From: Trileptium ribeirensis
Taxonomy: Eukaryota > Nematoda > Enoplea > Enoplida > Thoracostomopsidae
Assembly (NCBI GenBank): GCA_030248225.1
Contig: JASANE010020035.1
Span: 1 to 64,000 of the forward strand
Direction of reading: 5' to 3'
DNA: 64,000 bases
The position numbers and the translations under genes were made by a program. The notes under the pieces were generated by a model. The model was not told the origin of the DNA and made no database searches. It saw nothing but the letters and a program-made list of their open reading frames with translations. This document shows positions 1 through 11,447 of this stretch, piece after piece. The stretch's first letter is position 1; every line of letters starts with the position of its first letter.

Positions 1-712
1 GTCAACGGGCTTTTTGTCATTTTCACATAAACTATATATATTGACCAAAAATGTTCCTGACATCCAGAATCACGTGACAGTGGTCTGCGGTGGTGTGCTA
101 TAATCCTCCCTTTGAGTGTCATGACAGCAGTATATCGATGTTGATCAGCTGAGGATTTGTTGTAAAGAGTTCGGCCATCTCACATTTCTGAATGGCTAAG
201 AATGCGTAGAATTAGTCCTTAATCAGAAGCAGTTTCTATTGTGTCCATTACAGCAGCACAAAGCTTTGTAATTTAAATAACATCGTTAAAGGGCAGCGAA
301 TGTCGTATTATATACTAAATAACGGATCTTCACGTTAACACAAGGAAACCTCAAAGGAAATCCTTCAAAGTGGCTCGGATTTGGGTTGGGTAATATGTTT
401 TTGACCTGAATATTGACAGAAACAGTGGATTCATTTTACTCAATCATTGACCAAACGTTGGCAAATATTGTCCTTATAGTCAACAGGCCATTTTTTAAAT
501 TTTGAAATTGCATAGCTTATGAAAGCCGGTATACCACTATATTAATATGACAGTTTTAATATGCCTTTTATGTCTTAAAGATTCACAGAGTTGACCAGCT
601 CCGAAAGCTATATTATAAGAGTTTTCGGTCTTGACTTTCTAATGTTCAGTTGTAATAAACAATATTAAAAGTATTTTTTTATAAAATATTTGCTTAAAAT
701 TATAATTTTCAG
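1..712. other. AT-rich non-coding sequence
   Basis: No coding exon, RNA gene or repeat was recognised. The stretch is AT-rich and ends in a pyrimidine-containing tract followed by AG at 711-712, which could be a splice acceptor for the short open segment that follows. It is probably intron or intergenic DNA. Confidence 0.4.
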
Positions 713-796
713 CTGATGGCACAAGTAGCTCCTGTATGGAGAGGCGGTGTACCATTCTACGAAAAGGATCACCCCTTGGTTCGATTGCTGAGTTAA
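713..796 (+). CDS. Possible terminal exon of an unidentified host gene
   Basis: A candidate acceptor (TTTTCAG, ending at 712) is followed by 28 codons that end in TAA at 794-796. The encoded peptide includes the string WRGGVPFYEKDHPLVRLL, which looks like ordinary protein rather than random AT-rich translation. I do not recognise the family, and no polyadenylation signal is obvious just downstream. It does not resemble the N-terminus of the DXO-like protein encoded further right, so it more likely ends a different gene. It could also be chance. Confidence 0.3.
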   Translation: MMAQVAPVWRGGVPFYEKDHPLVRLLS

Positions 797-961
797 GTGA
801 CCGCGTTTAAACGCGGAATCCTATTATAAAAAGCTTATTCGAAAACTAATTTGGGCTTCAGATGCTTAACAGGTATATGTAGAACGGCAATATAAACGTC
901 GGTGCTATGAATGTCCAGCAGATTCTTCGTTGAATTTTTTCCGTAGTTCTTGTGAAATTTG

Positions 962-2818
962 AACCTTAACGAGCTGCGCTGTTCACAATTGTGAACTGCA
1001 GGCTGTTTTACCTTTAGTTCTAGATATGTGTCTTCTCATGTGAAGCACGTTGCATAAGTGCGAAAGCTATGTCCGAATTTGCTACAGGATACAATTATAT
1101 TGTCGATTTTGATCTAAGGTGCTATACCTCAATGTTAAGACCCCTTTGGATACATTTCTTAAAAGCAGTTTCGCCAACAGATTATATACGTCTTTAAGGT
1201 TTAGTAGAACATGTGGGCGGCGAATCTTAACAAAAATATTCTTGACAATTATCAGTGGTAGAATTGACGTTTTTATTTGATCGCCAATTTTTGTATTCGC
1301 AGTAAATGTGTTAAGACAATGTATGGATGGTAAATAAATTCCGGCGGTCTTGGTTGCAAAATATTCTAGTCTGATTCCAGTGAGACTACGCAAAACAAGT
1401 TAAACCTACCTATTGCTCCACAACCTGATAAAAGTCGTAAAAATATAAAATCTTGTAATTATTGCACATGATGAAAGAAGTCCAAGCTGAGAATTTTATA
1501 ATCTTTGCATGCTTAGTACGTCATAATGACACATACTGACACTATAGGTGAATTATTATACCTGAAACTGACCCGGACCGGCCCATGGACCGGGTCTGTC
1601 CTGTTTTCATTAGGGCTGTAGTCCTTCGGGCCTAGGATGAAAATTTTTGGCCGGGCCGAACCGGCGATTTTTAAACACAGATGAAACTCGCTCCGAAGTC
1701 TGGCTCCAAATATTTGAGACGGTAAAAGTGAACACATATACAATACACAGTTATTTACTCAGCGAAGGGAATTTAAAGTTCAGTGACTATTGCAATGCAA
1801 GGTTCCGAACGAAAGTTTCTGAGTGCATTAAATTACCAGCATAACAATAACATACCGACAATGCTTCAATGGCAACATTACATCCATATACACGGTGTAC
1901 CATAAGTAACAACGCAGCATTAAAGTGACCCAGCACTCCAAATAATAAGCATATCTAAAAGCGTCTTGGTATGCACGTACTCTCATATATAACTTATTCT
2001 TTTAATAAGTAACACTTACCCTAAAGTGTGATTCTGGGCGCCGCCAATATCAATGCATTCTTCCGGTCGAAAACCGACACTTCGGCAGGCTTTTCGAACC
2101 ATGTCAAACTCCAGAAGTAAGTGTTCCTCTTATAAACTCTGTTTCAAACACAACATGGTTTATAGTTTGCGTTTTTATACCTTCTTGTTCAATAGTTCGC
2201 ACAAAATAAAGCAGATTTTAAATCAGGAGAACGAGCAGGCCATTCGACAGGTCCCCAGCCAACGGTCAGTGAAAATTTCGTCCAACAAACGCCATTGTAA
2301 AATGTGGAGGCGCGCCATTCTGCATAAAGTAAACCCTACCAATATTTGTAACTGTAGAACATTAGAATAAAATTCATATCGCAGCATCATTAGACAGTTG
2401 TCTGTATTCGCAGTACCATCGAAAAAGAACCGCTGAAAAAGTACACCAGAGAACATGCCGACCCATACTGTCGGACCAAGGGCATTAATATGATGTGCGA
2501 CAGTATTCTGGGTGCTTTCTACATGCCAATAAACACAATTAATTCCGGTTAACTTGACCGTTCAGTTTGAAATTGCTTTTGTCTGACCAAATGACTTCTT
2601 CAGCTATATCCAGATAATGCTTGAGACGCTGTAGCCATTTTTCACAAAATTCAACGCTGCGATAATAGTCATCTTCATCCAGAGAATAAATTATAGCATT
2701 AGTTTTATGATATGGGGGTTGTGAAGATTAATTCCGTACCATTGTCGCACAACGTCGCAGATATATTGCTTAGTTGAATACAGGCTTACTGCAGTTATTC
2801 GATTAGCAAATTTAAGTC
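962..2818. repeat. Left arm of a 4-kb palindrome
   Basis: This segment is repeated as its reverse complement at 3153-5014. Arms start and end in the same words: the outer end AACCTTAACGAGCTGCGC faces its complement at 5014, and the inner end contains CTGCAGTTATTCGATTAG. Only scattered substitutions and small indels separate the arms, so the duplication is recent or has been homogenised. The arm contains a reversed copy of the mariner-like transposase remnant described in the right arm. Confidence 0.9.
2055..2700 (-). pseudogene. Mariner-like (IS630/Tc1 superfamily) transposase remnant, left-arm copy
   Basis: This is the mirror image of the remnant in the right arm and carries the same open segments and the same stops. 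It has no intact reading frame. Because both arms hold the same decayed sequence, the decay came before the inverted duplication. Confidence 0.6.
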
Positions 2819-3152
2819 GAGTGTCGATTAAATTTTGTTATACGTAAACATTTATACAGTGTTCGGTTATAATTCCTGAAAGTATGAGGTTGGTAAGAAT
2901 GTTTTGTCAGTCTCAGCAACAGTTTGATGTTGGAGCTTTACTTATAGAGCACCCTATATATTACAAAACTGTAGAACTCTTTATTTCTTTCTCCAATCAC
3001 TAAAAATATGAAAAGGTTTGAAATGTATAAATCACAAAATTTAAGAAATATATAATTTAAAGCGTCATTGCTATCACAGCCGTCAGACTGTAACGTCGTT
3101 TTCACATTCAGTCGTGCTGCGCGCAAAATACACCGTGGTACAATGCACCAGC
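2819..3152. other. Unique spacer at the centre of the palindrome
   Basis: About 330 bases separate the two arms and are not themselves inverted. The spacer is AT-rich, with no gene recognised. A spacer of this length would let the structure survive better than a perfect palindrome. Confidence 0.7.
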
Positions 3153-5014
3153 TTAAATTTCTAATCGAATAACTGCAGTAAGCCTGTATTCAACTAAGCA
3201 ATATATCTGCGACGTTGTGCGACAATGGTACGGAATTAATCTTCACAACCCCCATATCATAAAACTAATGCTATAATTTATTCTCTGGATGAAGATGACT
3301 ATTATCGCAGCGTTGAATTTTGTGAAAAATGGCTACAGCGTCTCAAGCATTATCTGGATATAGCTGAAGAAGTCATTTGGTCAGACAAAAGCAATTTCAA
3401 ACTGAACGGTCAAGTTAACCGGAATTAATTGTGTTTATTGGCATGTAGAAAGCACCCAGAATACTGTCGCACATCATATTAATGCCCTTGGTCCGACAGT
3501 ATGGGTCGGCATGTTCTCTGGTGTACTTTTTCAGCGGTTCTTTTTCGATGGTACTGCGAATACAGACAACTGTCTAATGATGCTGCGATATGAATTTTAT
3601 TCTAATGTTCTACAGTTACAAATATTGGTAGGGTTTACTTTATGCAGAATGGCGCGCCTCCACATTTTACAATGGCGTTTGTTGGACGAAATTTTCACTG
3701 ACCGTTGGCTGGGGACCTGTCGAATGGCCTGCTCGTTCTCCTGATTTAAAATCTGCTTTATTTTGTGCGAACTATTGAACAAAAGAAGGTATAAAAACGC
3801 AAACTATAAACCATGTTGTGTTTGAAACAGAGTTTATAAGAGGAACACTTACTTCTGGAGTTTGACATGGTTCGAAAAGCCTGCCGAAGTGTCGGTTTTC
3901 CACCGGAAGAATGCATTGATATTGGCGGCGCCCAGAATCACACTTTAGGGTAAGTGTTATTTATTAAAAAGATAAGTTATATATGAGAGTACCTGCATAC
4001 CAAAACGCCATTAGATATATTTATTATTTAGTGTGCTGAGTCGCTTTGATGCTGGGGCGTTACTTATGGGACACCGTGTATATGGATGTAATGTTGCCAT
4101 TGAAGCATTGTCGGTATGTTATTGTTATGCTGGTAATTTAATGCAATCAGAAGCTTTCGTTCGGAACCTTGCATTGCAATAGTCACTGAACTTTAAATTC
4201 CCTTCGCTGAGTAAATAACTGTGTATTGTATATGTGTTCACTTTTACCGTCTCAAATATTTGAAACCAGACTTCGGAGCGAGTTTCATCTGTGTTTAAAA
4301 ATCGCCGGTTCGGCCCGGCCAAAAATTTTCATCCTAGGCCCGAAGGACTACAGCCCTAATGAAAACAGGACAGACCCGGTCCATGGGCCGGTCCGGGTCA
4401 GTTTCAGGTATAATAATTCACCTATAGTGTCAGTATGTGTCATTATGACGTACTAAGCATGCAAAGATTATAAAATTCTCAGCTTGGACTTCTTTCATCA
4501 TGTGCAATAATTACAAGATTTTATATTTTTACGACCTTTATCAGGTTGTGGAGAAATAGGTAGGTTTAACTTGTTTTACGTAGTCTCACTGGGAAATAGA
4601 CTAGAATATTTGCAACCGCAGAACTCGTTAAAATTTATTTACCATCCATACATTGTCTTAACACATTTACTGCGAATACAAAAATTGGCGATCAAATAAA
4701 AACGTCAATTCTACCACTGATAATTGTCAAGAATATTTTTGTTAAGATTCAGCCGCCCACATGTTCTACTAAACCTTAAAGACGTATATAATCTGTTGGC
4801 GAAACTGCTTTTAAGAAATGTATCCAAAGGGGTCTTAACATTGAGGTATAGCACCTTAGATCAAAATCGACAATATAATTGTATCCTGTAGCAAATTCGG
4901 AGGAGATAGCGTTTGCACTTATGCAACGTGCTTCACATGAGAAGACACATATCTAGAACTAAAGGTAAAACAGCCTGCAGTTCACAATTGTGAACAGCGC
5001 AGCTCGTTAAGGTT
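3153..5014. repeat. Right arm of the 4-kb palindrome
   Basis: This is the reverse complement of 962-2818, with a few substitutions and indels. It ends at 5014 in AGCTCGTTAAGGTT, directly against a 131-bp tandem array. The arm includes a transposase remnant and a GC-rich patch (near 4300-4400) with CCGGTTCGGCCCGGCC. Confidence 0.9.
3268..3800 (+). pseudogene. Mariner-like (IS630/Tc1 superfamily) transposase remnant, right-arm copy
   Basis: Conceptual translation in shifting frames shows pieces of a DDE transposase of the IS630-Tc1-mariner type: FCEKWLQRL, then SDKSNFKLNGQVNRN (the first catalytic aspartate region in this family, usually SDE/SDES.FHLNG.VNR), and later QNGAPPHFT (the family's QQDGAPPH catalytic block), followed by a decayed 'RWIGRRGPIEWPARSPDLTP'-like end. 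In-frame stops and frameshifts interrupt it throughout. No functional protein is expected. The inverted partner lies at about 2055-2700. Confidence 0.7.
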
Positions 5015-5738
5015 ACAGTCCTGTAACGCAGCTTTGGAGGTAATATTTTTGGACAAAATAATTATTGTGTCTGTGGTTTTCCAACGATTAATTCAAGTGC
5101 GGTTTTCTAACGAGTAATTCTAAAATAGATTTCACGGTATTTGGGACAGTCCTGCTGTAACGCAGCTTTGGAGGTAATATTTTTGGACAAAATAATTATT
5201 GTGTCTGTGGTTTTCCAACGATTAATTCAACTGCGGTTTTCTAACGAGTAATTCTAAAATAGATTTCACGGTATTTGGGACAGTCCTGTAACGCAGCTTT
5301 GGAGGTAATATTTTTGGACAAAATAATTATTGTGTCTGTGGTTTTCCAACGATTAATTCAACTGCGGTTTTCTAACGAGTAATTCTAAAATAGATTTCAC
5401 GGTATTTGGGACAGTCCTGTAACGCAGCTTTAGAGGTAATATTTTTGGACAAAATAATTATTGTGTCTGTGGTTTTCCAACGATTAATTCAACTACGGTT
5501 TTCTAACGAGTAATTCTAAAATAGATTTCACGGTATTTGGGACAGTCCTGTAACGCAGCTTTGGAGGTAATATTTTTGGACAAAATAATTATTGTGTCTG
5601 TGGTTTTCCAACGATTAATTCAACTACGGTTTTCTAACGAGTAATTCTAAAATAGATTTCACGGTATTTGGGACAGTCCTGTAACGCAGCTTTGGATGTA
5701 ATATTTTTGGACAAAATAATTATTGTGTCTTTGGTTTG
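5015..5738. repeat. 131-bp tandem array, about 5.5 copies
   Basis: A unit starting CAGTCCTGTAACGCAGCTTT and running through TTTTTGGACAAAATAATTAT, then TTTCCAACGATTAATTCAA and a closing CACGGTATTTGGGA, repeats with a period near 131 bases. Units are almost identical; one carries an extra CTG near 5160. The final unit is cut off and runs into the splice acceptor of the DXO-like exon. The array starts exactly at the outer edge of the palindrome. Confidence 0.9.
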
Positions 5739-5760
5739 CTAAACTTTACCATATTTGCAG

Positions 5761-6100
5761 ATGATGCGATCGAAAATTAGCAGCTACACCACTGCTGGTG
5801 GTTCAATGAACTCGAAAGAAATAGGAGTACATCGGTTAGTATTTGGCGGAGAAACAGATTGCGTTCATCAAGTACACTCACCCGTTTCAAGCCGAATTGA
5901 TGCGCGGCTAGGATATGGTGCTACTACAGCAGCGGCATGTCCTGCTGGTCTGTCGTGCCATGTCGAGTTGAAAACGTCGCGAAAGTGGGATAATTTTCGG
6001 CAACGCGACAATTTCTACCGATACAAAGCGCTAAAGTGGTGGCTCCAGTCTTATTTTATTGGAATCGAGCGGATTATCTGCGGATTTAGGAATGATGACG
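5761..6100 (+). CDS. DXO: DXO/Rai1-family decapping exonuclease, catalytic-core exon
   Basis: DXO proteins remove incomplete or non-canonical caps from RNA (including NAD caps) and degrade the RNA 5'->3', using a metal-binding acidic centre. This exon shows the family's active-site order: GGETDC (the GExDC motif, supplying Glu and Asp), VELKTS (the ELK motif, supplying Glu and Lys), then FYRYKALKWWLQSY with the conserved Gln, and ERIICGFRNDDG at the end. It follows a candidate acceptor (ATATTTGCAG ending at 5760) and stops at the donor GTACGT at 6101. The final codon is split after one base, which matches the phase of the exon at 8058. N-terminal exons were not found; upstream are a tandem array and a palindrome. 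All catalytic residues I can check are present, so the gene looks functional. The exact 5' edge of the exon is less certain than the 3' edge. Confidence 0.85.
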
Positions 6101-8057
6101 GTACGTCCTTAGGAATGAACAGTTCCTCGGGAAATGTCCATGTATGTATGTAAATAATGATTTTGACGCAATAAGCCGCAGACAATTATTCTCGAATCGA
6201 CTAATGTGTAATTCAATAGCGTCAAACTAAGATTCCTGTGAAAATGCTCTTGGAAGGCACATTTAATTATTTTGCTCACCTGAAATGATATGTATTGCAT
6301 ATTACCGATCGAACTTCGTTCTAGAGTAGTTCAAAATGTTTCAAATTTTTACTACAAAGTTGTTTGAATGAATAGTGACGTGTTCAACATATTGTTGGGC
6401 AATTGTTGCAGCTTTGAATGTCCTCGGTCGGACAGGCGACGATTTTGACCAGGCCGTTGTCTAACGGTCGGCCATCTAGCAATTATTATTATTTTCAACT
6501 ATAACCGATACCAGCACCCCTCATTAACCCTTCGCTACCAGCCTCTCACCATTTGCCGTACAACTTGTACTTTAAACCAGTCTACCGACGCTTTTTGACG
6601 TATAATTGCAATAAAAACCTTCACTAATTATTGTTTAATTTAGACTTCTCTGTCGTTTGTTCAGAGTGCTAAAATTCTTTAATTCATTTTAGTACGCTAC
6701 TTTTTTCAGCCGATTATTGCTGCCATGGGCGCAAACAGTGGGGGGCGGGGGAGTCACCTTCAGAAATATGCCTGGTGACGGCCATATAGGCCGTCCCCCC
6801 CCCCCGAAATATAGCAAGTTGGTCAATCATGTATGTATAGTTACAAATACATCTGGCGTCACAACCCAAAAATTTGCCTTGTTGATCAATTTAATTATAT
6901 ATGCCTGGTGGGGCGGATATCCAGATAAATTCTGCAGAAATCCAACAAGTTGGTCATGCATGTATGTATATGTGAACTCATAGTAACCAGCATACACAGA
7001 AACGTACAGCGGTTCCCAGGTGTACTATGTCCCGTCCCCAGATTTTTCCACGCGTTTACGCCCTTGCATACTACTAAACATTCGGATTGTCACGTATCAA
7101 TCGATGTGTAATTTTAGTCCTTGGACTCATTCATTTACGGACATTTGGGTTTGAGTCGAGTAGCCGCCTTGGTTTACGGCTATCTTCGGTACATTTTGAG
7201 TTTGAAGGTTCCAGCGATGCTCAGTTATGATTTTGGTATTAAGAAGTGGGACATTTGGTGTTCGGTAAAATCGATTTGACAATTAATAATTGGTAACTGG
7301 ATTGTAATTTCCTAAGCTAAGAATTTCATTTGAATCCACATCTCGTTAATACATGCTGTGATATAGTCAAGTAGTGTTTGGAGGAAGTGTCTGTTTACAA
7401 ACAGTCCAGTGTATAATTGATAGAGATTATATTGCCAATCGTTGCCATACATTGCATCAACTATATACAGGTTGGCTATAATTAAGGTGTAGGATTCGTT
7501 GCATTAGCCGTCGCTTGGTGTGCTTTATAAAATCATTATTGGTAAATGAAGCTAGTTTTATCACACGCTGAACTGTGTAGCTGCTTCGAATATTAAATTA
7601 TGTTAATATAACTAAATTGTAGCCGTAAAAGATGTTTCTTGGTCGTGCGTCATGCCCCTAGTCAGCCGGCAGCCGTCTGCTGGCCTAAAATTTTATACGC
7701 TGTCTTACGACCTGCTAATTTGCTTCCCAAAACCAATCTAATAGCATTATTCGAGAAAGCAAGTTTGAAGCAATGGATACAATCTGATGAATATGGGTTC
7801 AACTACTGCCACTGTCATAAATGACAGTTCAGTCTGCCGCAATATTTCATCAAACTTAATGGATGCAGCAAAAACATTTTTGTAGGTACATAAGTAGAAC
7901 GCCGTCAAATAACAGTATTGGAGCAAGAAATTATTCTGAAGTCGACGGATACAATAAATTCAAGCAGATGCGAAAATTTCAATGAACTGGGTCAGATTGA
8001 GATCCCAAAATTCGTTAATTTGTACTCTACAGGAATATTTATTTTATGCTCTTACAG
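6101..8057 (+). other. Intron of the DXO-like gene
   Basis: The intron runs from GTACGT to a pyrimidine-containing acceptor ending CTTACAG. It is mostly unremarkable AT-rich sequence, with G/C-run low complexity around 6735-6800. No separate gene is supported inside it. Confidence 0.75.
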
Positions 8058-8515
8058 GAATCGTTAGCCGCCTGGAATCATTCCGAACATCGGAACTGCC
8101 GAAATGTGCCGCGAATCTTGATCGGAGTTGGCAGCCGTCGGTGTGTCTCAGTTTTCTCAGTCGTTTTTTGACCCAATTAAAATGCCAGCTGATGTCTGCT
8201 CCTCATCTAACAAAGACGCTGAACGCTGCTTCACCGGGTGGCAATGCCGGTGGGAATCCAAGTAGCAAGGACAATGATCCTGGAGTTCGACTGTCCGGTG
8301 GACATATTTTTAAGCTCGAGGGTACTTACGGCACTGCGACCCGTGATACGTCGTTGATTGTTTATAAAGCTGAATGGTATCCGGGACAGGACGAAATTTC
8401 ATTCCGAGCGCTCACAACCGATACTGAATTGAAGGAATTTAGTTTTATACCACGATGGTTTACCGAAACTATTGAGCAGTGTTTTCCAACAACTACAGCG
8501 TCTGTTTGTAGTTAA
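8058..8515 (+). CDS. DXO: DXO/Rai1-family decapping exonuclease, C-terminal exon
   Basis: This exon begins straight after CTTACAG and completes the glycine codon split at 6100. The encoded sequence continues the family pattern: IVSRLESFRTSELP (the strand and 'T..lP' element after the core), then SWQPSVCLSFLSRFLTQLK, matching the 'W.P.VC.nF...fL' helix of DXO. A glycine/asparagine-rich loop follows, then FIPRWFTETIEQ, equivalent to the family's '.LP.WY...M' C-terminal element, before TAA at 8513-8515. Frame, phase and motif order agree with 5761-6100, so together they form the 3' two-thirds of one gene. Confidence 0.85.
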
Positions 8516-8548
8516 AAGTTTATTTAAATTTTAGCTTATCTTGTTTTT

Positions 8549-8759
8549 GGCCCATGTCAACTTTAGTTGCAACGTTATAACGTTAGACAAAAGAACATCT
8601 TAGGGTGGGGGGGTTCGGGGGGGCGGCAGCCCCCCGACTTAAGCTAACTCTTAGTACATGGCTCACATAGGAACCTTAGCTTAGGCTAAGACTAAGGCTT
8701 AGTATGTCGAGAACAGCATGGTATGCATTATACTTCGGCACCTAAAGTTGACATGGGCC
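8549..8759. mobile_element. MITE, 211 bp, with 17-bp inverted ends
   Basis: The ends are GGCCCATGTCAACTTTA and its reverse complement TAAAGTTGACATGGGCC. The interior holds a short palindrome (AACGTTATAACGTT), a G/C-run segment and repeated TTAGCTTAAG-like words. There is no coding capacity. A clear target-site duplication was not found. It lies just 3' of the DXO-like stop codon and may sit in the 3' UTR. Confidence 0.7.
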
Positions 8760-9906
8760 GTGTTTTTGGTAATAAAAGTTGGCCGAAATTTGCTTTATTT
8801 TCTAAATGGTGTAAGTGTTAAGTTTTGGTAATTATATAAGCGATAGCGACTAGGAGTATTAGTCCCGAAACAGGCCCGGCCGTGCGTGTCTCATTTGCTT
8901 TCGGGCCGGGCCGCTGATTTTCAAAAAAGCTCGAAGCGAAATGCGTTAAGACGATAACAGTGAAAACAGACACACGAATAGTTGCCCGTATAGCTAAGAT
9001 AAACGGAGCAACTGTGACCTGTTGCACTTAGTGAATTTTTCTAGGTTCCAAACTGAGCTTCCTGAACGCCCTTTAATGCCTCTGAATTGCAATAACGCAC
9101 TGACGATGCATTAATAGCAACACAGCACCTGTTTTGTCACTTTTATAGAACCGTAATATCTTTATTCCTCCAATGACAAAAAGTTTTGAAATTTACATAC
9201 TTCGGCTAAGAATTAGTCGGTTGCTGCCACTAACGTTACGCGGGTAAAATTTACTTGAGCTCGAAATTCATGCCCTCAGCGTGCAACTAAATTGAAAAAG
9301 TGGCAAATTTTGATTGTTTTTTACTAAATGAAAGGTTTTTCTCGGTGCAGTGTTTAAAAAAGTACTCCATACATTTTTAGAACAATGAAATCGGTGTTTT
9401 TAACCGCTTAAATGACCTTGTAAACCATAGGGTTCAAGGGCCATCTGCTTAGGTGGATAAACAGTTCCAGGAGGGTAGTGGTGGTGGTATGTATGGCAAG
9501 GACGTACAACTTAATTTCCAAAATTTTCTAAACTTTCCCCAATTTTTACCAATATTATGTATATCTCTAGTTCTTGCTAAAATTTTCCGCGTGCTTCCCG
9601 CCCATCGTGGCACATATGCTGTAATATTATTATTCACACCCAATAAAGAACTCACGTAAAAAATTTGAAATTTCACCCTTCAGAGGCAAAAAGCAAAATT
9701 GTATGGTGTCGATGAAAGGATTCCGTACCATTCGTCTTGCAAGAGTTATAAGCTGAAATGTTTGGAAACACTAATTGTCAAAACCAGAAAATCTCCAATT
9801 CGTGTCGGTTTTATCAGAAATTGGGGAGAAATTCACTGAAGCCGCCCAAGCACCAAAGCTAGGCGCGCAACTACATTCTACTGTGGGTTGAAGAAAAATA
9901 TTAAAT
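8760..9906. other. Non-coding sequence, no feature recognised
   Basis: A GC-rich patch at about 8870-8920 (CGGGCCGGGCCG) faintly resembles the patch inside the palindrome near 1650, but the flanks do not align convincingly by eye. No exon or RNA gene is supported. Confidence 0.4.
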
Positions 9907-11010
9907 GTAAATGATTCGTATGTAATACGCAATCATTTATGCATCATTCGCAAAAAAGTGCGTACACGAATTGCACACCGCAAGTTATTGCAGCGACCAT
10001 GTTGTAAGAAAACAATACTGTCATGTCATGGCATTTTGTAATTGCAAACATAGCGCAATCAATAGCACAAGCTAAAATATTGCTGCTACAGTAAGATTGG
10101 CTTGTGTTGCACCACAACAGAACGGTCCAGTTATTGCTGCGTCAAAAGCAGAGTTGGCAACAATATAATGCTCTCTGAATTTGATAATGGTGCCCCCTCC
10201 AGCCTGATGTTGGTGCACACTTCTAGTTTGATATTGGTGCCTTCTCCAGTTTGATATTGCCCCCTCCAGCTTGATATTGTGGGCACTAATATCAAACTGG
10301 ACGGGGACACCAATATCAAACTGGAGGTGGCACCAATATCAAGCTGGAGGGGGATACCAATATCAAACTGTAGGGGGCACCGATATTAAACTAGAGGGGG
10401 GCACCAGTATCAAACTGGGAGGGGCCAATATCAAATTGGAGCGGGTACCAACATCAAACTGGAGACACCAATATCAAACTGGAGGGGGCACCAATATCAA
10501 ACTGGAGGAGGGCATCAATATCAAACTGGAGCAGGGCAGCATCAATATCAAACTAGAGGAGCACAATATCAAACTAGATGGAGACACCAATATCAAAGTG
10601 CAAGGTTGCTAATATCGAATTTTTTGGGCACCATTGTCAAGCTGGAGGGGGTACCAATATGAAACTCGAGGGGGGCACCAATGTAAAACTGGAGGGGGAC
10701 ACCAATATCAAGCTTGAGGGGGCACCATTATCAAAGTCAGCGTGCATTATATTATTGCTACAATTCCAACTAGCTGCTCTTGACGCAGCAATATAACTCG
10801 ACCGTTGTGCAGCACAAACAAATATTATTGTAGCGGCAACATTTTTGATTCTGCTATTGATTACGCTAACGCTACATTTGCAATTACATAATGCCATGAC
10901 AATATTGTGTTCTTGCAAAAATTATCGCTGCAATAATTTGCGGTGTGCAATTCGGGCACGCGCTTCTTTGTGAATGATACATAATTGCGTATTACATACG
11001 AATCATTTAC
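9907..11010. mobile_element. Long-TIR element with a minisatellite core, copy A
   Basis: Inverted ends of roughly 200-300 bp start GTAAATGATTCGTATGTAAT on the left and end with the reverse complement on the right, including the shared words CGAATTGCACACCGCAA and CATAATGTTATTG-like segments. Between them lies a degenerate array of a 20-24 bp unit (CCAATATCAAACTGGAGGGG). There is no protein gene; long open frames here are only the minisatellite read in different phases. A second member is at 35048-37612. The architecture (long inverted ends around a variable tandem core) suggests a non-autonomous DNA transposon of unknown family. Confidence 0.75.
10180..10735. repeat. Minisatellite with unit CCAATATCAAACTGGAGGGG
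   Basis: About two dozen units of 20-24 bases, inverted near 10270 so that the left part reads as the complement of the right. Units vary in the length of the G run. It can be translated in several frames as repeats of the type 'YQTGGGTNIKLEGG', which is an artefact of the repeat rather than evidence of a protein. Confidence 0.85.
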
Positions 11011-11142
11011 TGACCATGATATGTACTGAACGTTTGTTCATATGGTTTTTTCGCTGCGAAGTTTCTTTAGTATGCTAGCAACAGATTCAAACTGCCCTTG
11101 CTGATGCCCGACCTCGAAGTCAAACTATCCCCGCTCGACTAG

Positions 11143-11447
11143 GGCGCGTTTACAATCATGGTTCTGATCAGGCCCGATACGAATCGGACGTGTGTTTTAT
11201 ATAGAGTGTGCATACAACATTCGTTCCGAATCTTATCCGATCTGTAAGATAGCATGCACAATTTTTACTGACCGGATCAGATGCAGTAGTGCGTATAATA
11301 AATATATACGTACACTTGCATACGGTAGGCATTCAATTTAGCTGTTTCTGATAGGATCGGATGCAATGCGAACCGAATTAAGGTAGGATCGAATCGTATG
11401 TAATGTGAACAGAATTCGTATCGGATCAGACGCAATGTGAACACGCC
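11143..11447. mobile_element. Probable MITE, 305 bp, GC-type inverted ends
   Basis: The left end GGCGCGTTTACAATC and right end CAATGTGAACACGCC are imperfect inverted repeats (GGCGYGTTYACA). The interior repeats CGGATCAGATGCAATG-like words on both strands, so the whole unit could fold back. It is non-coding. A related but distinct fold-back element is at 62511-62624. Confidence 0.55.

Noticed and set aside
7639..7824. 61-codon frame between the DXO-like exons
   Set aside because: No splice sites in phase and no similarity to the missing part of DXO; it is intron sequence.
8860..9030. GC-rich patch similar to that in the palindrome near 1560-1690
   Set aside because: Only the CGGGCCGGGCCG core and a short GATTTT flank match; not enough to claim a shared repeat family.
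10271..10796. Open frames of 72-113 codons in the 10.3-10.8 kb region
   Set aside because: They are the minisatellite read in several frames and give only a repeated peptide unit.
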